A DNA stretch of 64,000 bases from Schistocephalus solidus (taxonomy: Eukaryota > Platyhelminthes > Cestoda > Diphyllobothriidea > Diphyllobothriidae): NCBI GenBank assembly GCA_017591395.1, contig WEDG01004275.1:112466-176465 (forward strand), written 5' to 3'. Shown one piece after another: positions 22,137 through 31,600 of this stretch; position 1 is the stretch's first letter; every line of letters begins with the position of its first letter. Position numbers and translations under genes: made by a program. Below the pieces are notes generated by a model. It saw only the letters and a list, made by a program, of their open reading frames with translations. It did not search any database and had not been told where the DNA came from.

Positions 22137-23110
22137 TATCAAATAATAAATAATAATAAATTGTATATTTAAGGCCAAGAGGGCTCCATAATTTCAAACG
22201 TTGTTTCGTGTTAAAAATAAATACAAATTGGATAATTGATGCATTATGTGAGCAGCCATATGCACAGCAGACATGAGTAGTATGGTAGGCATATTAGATT
22301 CAAAACGATTTGCCATTTTTTAAACAATAGTATAAAATCTATGGCATGTACGTGAACTAGAAAAGAAGCAGTTAAAAAACTCCTACGGTCAAATCAGGGG
22401 CGGAGTTCGGCGAGCCGCCAATTTAAAAATTGGAGAAACAAACTGCTTCCCTAAAAATGTATAACGAGACTTGATGAAATTGGTTCGATGCAATGGGATA
22501 ATATTTTGATTTTGCTGGTATGTGAACCTTTAACTCAATCGCAACCTTCACCGACCACTTCTCAGCCACACGGACAATTTGACAGCGGCTAAATAGGAGG
22601 TTTCGAATCCATTTTATGAGAATATCACCAACGCCTGTTTGACTGAGTTTTTGAAGTATTCGCTGATGTATTCCACTATTGAATGCCTTCTCAAATTCAA
22701 TATAGACTGTACTCAGATTATTTCCTCCAGCAACTGCCTAATTTCAGGTTTTTTTAAAAAAAGCAAGTTTTGCACGCAAGACCACGTTAGGCATTAGGAA
22801 ATAGTTTAACGTTGCTCTATTAATCGCATTAGCCCTCGCTTAATGAGTTTTCCAAAAGGTTGTTGCAGACAAAATTTAGGTATTGTTGCTCTGTAACCGT
22901 TTGCAGAAACCCTGTAACCACTTTTACGTAGCGGTGTGCTCCATACCGATTTCGAATCCATGGGTTAATAGTCGACATTTTATGAGGTTTATAGTGAGCG
23001 GAGAGTGGATTTGCTATTTCCCCAGCGATATTTTTAAGTATCTTGGGCAGTGTATTTAATTTGCTCATAATTAAGACGTCAGGCATGTAAAAAGATGCCA
23101 ACTTCCTCTA
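22137..23110 (-). mobile_element. C-type 3' tail plus decayed RT
   Basis: From 23,101 downwards: LNTLPKILKNIAGEIANPLSAHY, resembling RT fingers ('dgipakiLkelA.eiA.PL'), then near 22,570-22,740 STVYIEFEKAFNSGIH and ILQKLSQTGVGDILIKWI, the RT palm 'YIDF.KAFDs..H..LL.KL...GI...lL.WI'. A ~290-bp 3' UTR follows, shared with 23,738-24,030 and 35,150-35,440, ending in GGCCCTCTTGGCC-like stem-loop and ATTTATTATT repeats at 22,137-22,185. Very decayed. The RT part looks closer to element A than to B, but the assignment is uncertain. Confidence 0.65.
22365..22449 (-). other. U-rich internal-loop hairpin, C-type 3' UTR
   Basis: Minus strand: GAAGCAGUU, then UGUUU, then CUCC; partner GGAG, six U, AACUGCUUC. 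The outer helix is a perfect 9 bp (GAAGCAGUU/AACUGCUUC). The facing loop is 5 and 6 residues, with one G interrupting the 5' U-run. Confidence 0.55.
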
Positions 23111-23424
23111 ACGGACGAACAGCAGCATTAGAGTCACCCCTCAGTGGTTCACAGACGGTCAAAACTTCAGGTCTCTGAGAACCGGGTACCGTTTAGGAAG
23201 CCGGATAGCCTCGACGCTGCATGTGAGTTTTTCTGATTTCTTTCTACCGCAAACAGTTCCTGTTTTTGCGTAGGTGAACATTAATCCAACCTGACAGGCT
23301 CTCTTATCTCATCGAAGCAAACTTAACCCAGATAGTACTGATTTGCTGTCATCCACGTTTTCCGAAAACCCTATTTATTTTAAAGAAAGGACGTTGGAGG
23401 GGAGTTCAGAGATGTGGATTCAGT

Positions 23425-23735
23425 TTATCGAACTCAGATACTGTGCTTTACTGGCAAAGCGAATTGAGACCTGAACGGTCATTTCTGGCTTATGAGTCGT
23501 AGTCAGTACCTCATACCCAACACAAAGTGGTTCATCACCCGAGGCTCGAACATGAACCGCGTAAGAGAAGTCCAACCCTCTTACCATTGAGTCATGGGCT
23601 CCTTGTTTTGCCCGTGTAGATCGGAAACATTGACATCTGAGTTTGGATATCCCTGACTGATGACAGCTTATAAGCCTGAAATGGACATTCCAATCTCTCT
23701 TTTCTTGGTCGGTTATGTTCATCTGCCTGCAAGAA
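23425..23735. repeat. tRNA-derived SINE-like sequence, two halves in inverted orientation
   Basis: On the minus strand 23,602-23,537 reads like a tRNA: TGACTCAATGG resembles box A and GTTCGAGCC resembles box B. It is followed by a body (CGGGTGATG...GAGGTACTG...AAGCCAGAAATG) that matches the body after the tRNA-like head at 50,985-51,165. On the plus strand 23,650-23,730 is another body-like half (AAGCCTGAAATGGACATTCC ... TTCTTGGT). Two insertions in opposite orientation would explain this. tRNA origin is inferred from the boxes. Confidence 0.45.
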
Positions 23736-23737
23736 TA

Positions 23738-24960
23738 AATAATATATAAATTGTATATTTAAGGCCCAGAGGGCCCCATCATTGCAAACTTAGTATCGAG
23801 ATATAAATAAAAAGTGGATGATGGCTGCAGTATGTGAACATCCATAAAAAACAGCAGAAGTAAGTAGTATGGTATGCATATCTGATTCAGAACGATTTGC
23901 CATTTTTAAAAAATAGTCAACAATCTTTGGCATATACGGTGAACTAGAAAAGAAGCAGTTAAAAAACACCTACGGTAAAATTGAGGGCGGAATTTGGCGA
24001 GGCGCCAATTTAAAAAAAAAACAGGATAAAAAACTGCTTCACTAAAAAATTAGTAGCTGGATGCAATGGGATAGCATTGTGATATTGCTGACAATGTTTG
24101 AGGGTTCGAAACGGTCCTTGTCGGGTGAGGGATAATATAAAAGTCAGAGCTACGGTTTATATGCACCATGGAGGTGAGAGAGGAGGAACTCATCGTAGAC
24201 AACATGGTCTCAACGAAGAAAGAAAATATGAGGTCACGAGATCATCATCGAGATGCGACCTTGCTGACTGCATAGTCCACCAACAAAGAGGTATAACTTC
24301 AGAACCCGCCATGATCATCAACAGATCCCGGAGACCATCGTCAGGATTGCAAACTCGGAGGGAAGTATCAAGGTTGTCAAGAGTTGGCGATGCTAGTTTA
24401 AAAAGAGGGGACGAAAAAGTGAATGCGAAGATTACCTCGGCAGAGGATGACAGAAATATTTTAAGAAACCAATATAATATCAAGGGAACTGCCTCGAATA
24501 CCAGGAGGACCCTTTTCAAAATCGAAAATTGTGAGTTTGGGAAGGAAACAGACAATAAGGACTTTATATCTTCTTAAGTAAAATGTTTGCGTAATTTGGT
24601 TTTGAAAATAGCTAATGTAGACGACAACCTAATTTCCAGTTGAAGAGTATTCCATATGTAAGCATATTTTGAGGCAAAAAAACTGAGAACGGTTAGTTTT
24701 GGAGCAACAAGGATCAGATGCAACGCTTATTCCTTTCAATTCATGCCTGCAAATTGTATCTCAAATTCTTCCACAATAGCGGTCTGCAATCGCCCACCTC
24801 TCTGAAAAAGGCTCTCTTCTTGGCACATTTTCTCCAGGATCTGCTTTTAAAATTAAAAACGGCTAAGATTTTTGCCTTAACTACATACTTAGATGTTTAT
24901 ATATCCTTACAATTTTGCGAAAATACCTAGCGCTATTCTAGATCAGATTGAAAAGTTAGA
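23738..24960 (-). mobile_element. C-type 3' tail with CR1-like RT C-terminus
   Basis: The minus-strand frame near 24,715-24,570 reads LSFFASKYAYIWNTLQ and EIRLSSTLAIFKTKLRKHF, which aligns with the element B C-terminus (SLFFASRYSFLWNNLPIEIR..TLSAFKRRLQIYL). An EKGPPGI motif follows near 24,500, matching EKGPSGI at the end of B ORF2. The 3' UTR at 23,738-24,060 is the C-type tail with its hairpin and GGGCCCTCTGGGCC-type end. The large plus-strand open frame 24,098-24,577 is antisense to this and is not called. Confidence 0.6.
23952..24040 (-). other. U-rich internal-loop hairpin, second C-type copy
   Basis: The outer helix GAAGCAGUU/AACUGCUUC is identical to that at 22,365-22,449. The 3' U-run is six residues; the 5' side is four U and an A. 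The inner helix is shortened by substitutions (UCCU/AGGU). Confidence 0.5.
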
Positions 24961-25008
24961 AAACTGCTAGCAATGAGCCATTGAGCCATTAAGAACTCTT
25001 CTCCAAAA

Positions 25009-25082
25009 CCTTAAACACCGGGATTTGAACCCGTGACCTCTCGCAAAGAATACAACCATGCTACTGACTATGCCATGCCCTT
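25009..25082 (-). repeat. tRNA-like sequence (SINE head or tRNA pseudogene)
   Basis: On the minus strand TGGCATAGTCAGTAG resembles box A and GGTTCAAATCC is a perfect-consensus box B. The T-arm CGGG-TTCAAAT-CCCG has a 4-bp stem with a 7-nt loop. The acceptor and anticodon stems do not pair well, so a functional tRNA is unlikely. Confidence 0.5.
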
Positions 25083-25089
25083 ATAGCAT

Positions 25090-26879
25090 GTTAGTATTCA
25101 CCGGATATTGTCTGGATGTCGACATGTCGATGTACGTATATCGACAGGATATCGAGTTTATACTCCGTTTCCATATAAGTATAGTTGGCTAGTATCGAAA
25201 TATCGAGATACGGTGACAAAGTTTCCAGTACTGGTTGCGCAAGATCCCAATCCAATTAGTTTTTTCCGTCCATCCACAACTTAATGATCGTTTCACGTCC
25301 ACGTGTAGCTTGCGTGTATAGTTAAAAGGAAATCGTAAACACACATTTGGTAGGAACTTTTATTAATATTTATTTAACAACGTGCAAAATTATAAAATAT
25401 ACAAAAAATAGTAAACAGGCCTCTTAATGTTTATAAAATGGGGCGCAGGGATGCGTTAAATCAAGTCGTAGGGGGGTTCAAATCATGTGGGATAGGATTG
25501 GAGGTGGAGAGTGAAGGATGGCCTTCTAAAAATAGAAAGCGTGGTAAGGTGCAAATAAATCAACCAATCATTGAATGCAAATTCTGTTGGCTGTCTTTGC
25601 ATCCTCTTACCGGCTGCATCTAGGGACCTTTTTAGGCACCACATATAGGTAGCCTCCAATTCATATGAATTCAGGCGGCCACCTCCATTTCACTTAACAA
25701 AGATTTCTGCATAGTTAAAATTTAGAAAGGGATGTAATAACCCACCTGCAATTAGTTCGTAGGTTTTAGACCCACATAACCCGTCCTTCCCTTTTCATCC
25801 CTGGAAATTAAGATCCAATGCGACGCAATCATAGAAGATCGCATAAACGATGTGCTTCACGAAGTCATCATTATTTCGGCCACCTAGGCATACGAAATTG
25901 GACTCCTAAGTTGAGGTGTAAGTAAATGATGCTTACAAATCAGCTCCTTGTGGAGGGTGGACGGTGCGATGGCTTAGACAGCATCTTGCGCAATTTTCCA
26001 AGGTAGCTTTCAAAAGGGAAAGACGAGAATGTGTATAGAGGCCCGTGACGCTACACGATGTCGGCAATGTGCGTTATGCTGTGCGCATTATACACCATCT
26101 GCTCAGTATCGTATAAAACTTGGAATTTCCGCGTGAGTTAATCTTTAGCATAACCGATGTTACCTACACACCGCTGTGGACAAGCTAAATATCGCACAGC
26201 AGTAAATAAAAAAAGAAAGTTTTCCAGTAGCTACTTGGAATAATGTATCAGTGTGAATAACTTTTCCTAAGAAGAGGAGAAAATTTCGAAATTTAGCGCC
26301 TTCCAGGAATCATATTCTTGTAAGATCCTGCCACGCTGTGAAAATTCAGCTGATAGGCATGCATTCAGCGATAGAAGATGACGACACACTTCATCTACTG
26401 CAGGAGGAGGACAGCACAGGAGGGTACACTGAACCACTCGGCTTCGACCTAAGATTCCGAACCCACCTACCAATCAGCTTCTTCACTACACCTAGCTATA
26501 CTTTGTGAAGTGGACCTAAGGGAAAATTAGACATGAGAACTAACTTACAGGCAGTGAATTGTGAAACTCCTACCCTGTGTTCGCCGCCAACAGAAAGATT
26601 GAAGTCATCGTCCTTTCTTTTCCTTTGGCCGTCGCCCACTTAAACAACTTTGTTGATCAATATCCCGAACACGTAGCACCGTTCGCATCCGTGATATGCG
26701 TTCACATTCTTAATCTGCTTAACGAAAGAACTAGCCAGTGCGTCACATATAACGACTGACACCCTTACAGTTACTGATTGATCTAAGTAACCGCAAGTAA
26801 TCCCTCTGTACTACAGCAGGTTAATTTGATCGACTGTTTCCTTACAAAAAGTATGAACATCGTGAAGTTTACCTGTACC
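25090..26879. other. Unassigned interval
   Basis: About 1.8 kb. A short run near 25,105-25,215 is rich in TCGATA/TATCGA words. A 61-codon plus-strand frame at 25,438-25,623 and a 68-codon minus-strand frame at 26,267-26,473 have no recognisable motif. No element similarity was seen. Confidence 0.4.
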
Positions 26880-27309
26880 ACAATAAAAAAGGTCAAGGTC
26901 ACGGTCAAAGGCGGTTGGTTCAAATTCGAAGATAAGTGAATTCTCGAATTTTAAACCGATTTCTTCGTTTCCTGTCGAAAATATTAGCTTAAATTATTAA
27001 CAATTTATTGTATTTCTACCTCATTATCAGCTGCATGCACCTATTGTTATTGTAATTGACAAAAGGGAGAAATATACAGTTTTAAACTTTTTCGCCCTAC
27101 ATAGCCTCATTAAAGTGCTCGCAGATTTACGTTTAAAGGATGGAATCTTAAGATTTATTCTGGAAATTAAGTTGAAATTTTGTAAATTTACCTAATTTCC
27201 AGCGAAGAATAATTTGCAGTAACTGGCATGCCAGTTGCTATAAGTTTTCATCCTGTATAGCCTCTTCACTAAATCTATTTTCAGTTTAAACTCGTTACCT
27301 CACAGATAT

Positions 27310-27910
27310 TTGTTGGCAGTGCCTTGCTTAAAACACATATTTCAAATATTTCATCTTTTATTCCGCAAAACGTCACTAGTGACAATTTTTCTTTCGTATT
27401 ATCGATTTGAAAAATACTTATATTTTAAAATCTATCTGAAACCCCAGTCAGTGCTTAGACGCAAACATCCTCTTCGCGTGAAACTTCCACTAGAGCAACC
27501 CACCGTAAGCATGAAGAAATTTAACCTTGACGCCCTGGAAAACTTCAATACCTTTATGTCTAAATATGTTTCTCTCTTCACGATCCTTGGTATCATTTTT
27601 GAGGGAAAGTTGTCTCAACAATGCGAGAAACTAGAGCCTTTTATAAGCATCGTCAGTACTGAGTCAATTGACCGACATAAGAGAAGATTCAATTTTTTTA
27701 AAAAAACGTCCCCAAGAGTAAAATCCTCCTGGACGCTGCATTTCATTTCCTTTACTCATGCGGCTCTAACTTTAAAGTCGCTGAAGCTAAAAGGTTGTCT
27801 TCCCATTGCAAAAACCCGCCAATTCCGGTCAAACGTTTTTCAGCAATTGAAGATGAGCATGAGCACTCAGTTCAATATTTAAAAAAAACAGTTGTTTATC
27901 TGTAGGGATA
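27310..27910 (+). pseudogene. Element B ORF1, plus-strand copy
   Basis: VSLFTILGIIFEGKLSQQCEKLEPFI and VSTESIDRHKRRFNFF match the ORF1 at 14,089-13,706. The likely start is MKKFNLDALENFNTF at ~27,510, preceded by an in-frame basic stretch. A small deletion replaces SSLTSQQ of the other copy, and the frame changes after FNFF. It ends close to the FICRDKTP motif at ~27,895. Confidence 0.55.
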
Positions 27911-27924
27911 AAACCCCAATGATA

Positions 27925-29778
27925 CGTAGGGTTTCGCTCGGGGGAGATAAGCGTAGGGAGTCTCGGGCACTAAGTGATGCCAATTCATCCAAATCTGTTG
28001 CTCAAATCTTCCATGTTCGGTCATCGGCTAAGCGTCTGAATGTAACTTCGCCCTTACTTGACTGTAACAAAAATTTGCTACAGACGATTAGGGCAAAGCA
28101 GAATTCTTAAATTCCTTTTTTACCAACCACTTTACCACTGAAACTAGCCCAACTCTCACAATTCCTCTGCTTTCAAATTCGATTATAACAACCATTAATT
28201 TCTCGCCTTCACGTATTCAAAAAGAAATAGCTCACCTAAAAATTCACATTCGGTTGGAACTGATAACATTCCAAACTCACTTTTTAAACAGTTAAGGGAT
28301 TTTCCACCTTTACTAAGCAAGTTAATCTCAGTATTTCATGAAAATGGTTTCTTCCCCGATTATTGGAAAACTTCTTTTATAATACCAGTTTTAAAAGCTG
28401 GTTCCCGCTCGGACATTCATAACTATCGCGGTGTTCATAAAACGCCCTCTCTAGCTAAACTCCTCGAAAAACTAATTGCAAAACAAACCACGGATTTTTG
28501 CATAAGCAATCAAATTATAAACTTTTTCCAGCACGGCTTCTTACCGGATCACTCTTGTGAAAACTGCCACTTGTCTTTTATAAATCTACTAAACTCTCTT
28601 CGTAATGATCATCTATCTGTAATAGTTATATATTTTGATCTTAGTAAGGCATTCGATAAAGTGCCTCATAGACGACTTCTAGCTAAATTAGAAGTTATAG
28701 GATTTCGTAGTCCCCTAACAGACTTTATTAGATCATACCTGATCGAAAACAAAATGTTTTAGTAGGGTCCTCATACTGAAGTGCTACCCCGATTGTAAGT
28801 GGTGTCCTTCGAGGTACCGTATTAGGTCCGTTGTTGTTTTTACTGTATATAAATGATATTTCATCAATAGTTAAACATTCTCAATCTTTTAATTATGCTG
28901 ATGACCTCAAATGCGTGTATTCCTTCTCTAACTCTACAACCGAACGGTGCCTAAAACAAATTCATTCAGACTCAGACCCTCTCTCGGCCTGGAGCTCTAC
29001 ATGGCTAATGGAGTTCTCACCTTCGAAGTGTCAGGACATGAGTTTTGGGCCTGTGAAGCCGCCGCAACCTCTCATTTTTGAAGGTTGCCCTATGATTTAA
29101 TGTTCCTCCATCAAGAACTTGGGTTTAAGCTACACCAATAAATTAGATCTTTCACCTCATGCCGATAGAATTACGGCCAAAGCTGATCAGATTTGCGACT
29201 TTAATTCTTATAATTTCTACCTTCCTGAAATTAAAGTAAGACTTTATCGTATGATTGTACTTCCCATTCTGAAATTTTGCTGTCCTTTCTTCGGTTAAAT
29301 GAACGAATCTAACCGTTCAAAAATTGAAAATGTCCAAAGACATTTCACAAAAAAACTCCTTTTTCCGACTCTTTCAACTATTTCCTACTCAACAGGTTGC
29401 CAGTTAGCGAAGCTAAAATTTCTTTGGGTCAGGAGACTTGAAGCAGGCTTTTGTCACCTTTTCCATCTCAATAAAAGTTCAACTCTCCCCAAGCTTTCTG
29501 TCATTACCCCCGTTAGTCTTCCTTATAACCTAAGAAATTCTGCTCTAATTATACCTCCCCCTGCATCACCCATGTGTAAACGCTCTCTCTTCTTTGCTTC
29601 TAGGTATAGTTTTCTTTGGAATAACTTGCCAATTGAAATTAGGTCGTTAACCAGTCTATCTGCATTCAAGCGAAGACTGCATATTTATCTTAACACTAAT
29701 TCTATTAACCTTATATTTTCCTCCTCTTTTCCCAGTAGCTTTCCCCATGACTTGGAGAAAGGACCATCGGGAATTTAA
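27925..29778 (+). pseudogene. Element B reverse transcriptase, plus-strand copy
   Basis: Frames in order: DKRRESRALSDANSSKSVAQIF (RT leader), YFDLSKAFDKVPHRRLLAKLE (28,571-28,762), LFLLYINDISSIV...FNYADDLKCVYSF with intact YADD (28,831-29,100), and thumb to C-terminus NVQRHFTKKLLFPTL, FFASRYSFLWNNLPIEIR, EKGPSGI (29,299-29,778). Single-base indels and in-frame stops separate the frames. It is highly similar to the RT at 11,989-10,086. Confidence 0.8.
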
Positions 29779-30113
29779 GTGACCCTCTTGAAACTATATT
29801 TTCGCTACCTCGAGTCGCCCATGAACTATGATCTCTCCTTATATCACCAGTCATCCAAACGATGAAGTCATATGGACGTACGAATTTGGCGGTCCACAGT
29901 CTAAAATGCTGCCGTTTCTTTGGATACTAACCATCATCAGAATTCAATTATGGATCCTAAGATGCTGAGGACTTAAGTTAATTGACGCATTTTTGTGAGA
30001 TTTGTTTCATACACCTAAGTGATCAAGAACGAATCATATCAACGTTTCATTATCTCATTATGAAATGCTACTGCAGTATTACCCTACTCTACCACCTGAC
30101 CTTATTTTCTTAA

Positions 30114-30196
30114 GCATTTTTTCTTCTACCTTCTATTCAAAAATGAAGGTCTATTGAACTCTTCCTCCATTTTTAAGGTAGGAGTTTTTTCAATGC
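30114..30196 (+). other. U-rich internal-loop hairpin in element B 3' UTR, plus-strand copy
   Basis: GCA, six U, CUUCUACC ... GGUAGGAG, six U, CAAUGC. The outer helix is GCAU/AUGC where the other B copy has GCAG/CUGC, a two-sided change that keeps the pair. In the inner helix one C-to-U change gives a G-U wobble. Pairing is therefore kept despite sequence drift. Confidence 0.6.
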
Positions 30197-30395
30197 CTAT
30201 TTTTTTCTAGTTCACCATTACTTTCAAAACATCGCTAACTGTTGACATAGCAGGACAAGTTCTGTCTTCATTATTAAGTGTTTGTACATTTTATCTGCAC
30301 ACATTGTCATAACATTATTTCGTTACTTATTTTTGCTTGGACAGTGCCTTGCCGGTGCTTACCAAATATAAATTCTAAATAAACTAAATAAATAA

Positions 30396-31100
30396 ACTAA
30401 AAAAACCCACTGGAAATACGGCGCTTATGAAAGGATGGACAATCATTGCTAAAAATGGCTGAAATTCAAGTTTGATCTTCCAAAAAACGGGCCTGCTATC
30501 GATAGCTATATTAAATATAATCTCATTCTCACCTGCAAGAATCCTTCTCTTCTCAAGGAGTCGCTTAATTTGACACCCCAACCCTACGTGAACGTACTTC
30601 CCACTATCCATGTTTTCAACCCTGAAGCTGTATGATGCCCTTAAACAGTGTAAGGGGGTCCGTATGCATATCAGGTACCAGCGCTTAAAAATTTCCAGAA
30701 TTTTACGCACGTGGGTATGGGCTACATTTGATTTAACAGCCTATTCCCAAACCCTATCCCAAATCGAGGTCTGCGACGGAAATGAACACTATGTGCTGCT
30801 TTCCTCATCTTTTGAAGATAAATTGCTATATCCTTCGTCATCAATTGATTATTCGGATAAAGCATGTGCGTCTAGGGGCACATCCGTCCAAACCCGATCG
30901 TTTGACGGTACATATGTGCATTCCTGATCAACTTTTACGCGCTTGCAACTGTACCTATTAACTTCCTCAGTAACGCACGGCATATTTCCGCCGAATCGCG
31001 GGCAATATACCTTCTTATTATCCTCTTACAGGCCAGCTTGAACATTAGACAACGCTATTAGAACAAAATCCATCGAAATAGTACACTGAAAAGGAATTTA
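30396..31100 (-). pseudogene. Second CACTA-like transposase relic, N-terminal part
   Basis: The minus strand carries VRKILEIFKRWYLICIRTPLHCL, then ENMDSGKYVHVGLGCQIKRLLEKRR and EIIFNIAIDSRPVFWKIKLEFQPFLAM. These match, position by position in function, the 3196-3678 relic (ALLHMLRPYHPEVP.EPRTLLRTP; NGSYVHMGLGRGLL; IQLHIDGMKLF). Upstream similarity continues to about 31,000 in a broken frame. The rest of the transposase is absent. It abuts the 3' end of the element B copy. Confidence 0.55.
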
Positions 31101-31600
31101 AGTGCATAAATGGTTAGTTCACAAGAGCAGTCTCAAGTTTAGTCACGCGCACGCACGCAATGGCAGAGAAAAATGCCGTGGCGTGCTTCCCACGCCCGCT
31201 CAAGCCGCATCATAAGCCTACTGACCAACCACAGGTCAGAGGCTCAAAATCTATCAACAAAAGATCACGTGCACTGTCGTATCTCGACATTTCGGGATTT
31301 CAGTATATCCAGGCAATATCGACTGCTATCAGGGTGGGCGCACGATCTGCAACAAACTTAATTTGTTGGCTATGGAACACCAGCCGAGAATTTTTTGTAT
31401 TATATTAACAGTCTCTTGCGAAAAATACCCATAGGATCCCTAGACGGCAGGTTGATTACGCACAGTGGTCTCTAGGAGACACGACAGGAAATTATTACAC
31501 GTTTACTGGCATCAGGCACAGTCACAAAGGACGACTTTACAAAAGCTGCACTACCGAGATTCAATATTTTGACCTCTCATATTAAAGAGCAGGGCGTTAA
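31101..31600. other. Unassigned, with a diverged direct repeat
   Basis: A phrase around GTCTCTTGCGAAAAATACCCA (31,403) recurs diverged at 31,690 (GTCTCTTGTGAAAATTACCGA), followed in both cases by GGAGACAC-containing text. This could be the repeated 5' leader of the element A-like copy that follows. The open frame at 31,160-31,408 is not recognised. Confidence 0.35.

Larger units (their letters stand above)
26880..30395 (+). mobile_element. Element B copy lacking the endonuclease domain
   Basis: Leader (26,880-27,480), ORF1 (27,310-27,900), RT (27,930-29,778) and 3' UTR to 30,395 all align with the minus-strand copy at 9,482-14,715. About 1.7 kb between the FICRDKTP motif and the RT leader LARDKRRESRALSDANSS is missing. 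The joint is at ~27,925-27,940, where GGGTTTCGCTCG runs straight into AGATAAGCGTAGGGAGTC. Without its endonuclease this copy could move only by using another element's protein. The 3' end is AAATTCTAAATAAACTAAATAAATAAA-like. Confidence 0.85.

Noticed and set aside
24098..24577. 159-codon plus-strand open frame
   Set aside because: It lies antisense to a minus-strand non-LTR C-terminus and 3' UTR with recognisable RT motifs. No motif on the plus strand.
25009..25082. Functional tRNA gene
   Set aside because: Box B is perfect, but acceptor and anticodon stems do not pair well, which fits a SINE or pseudogene.
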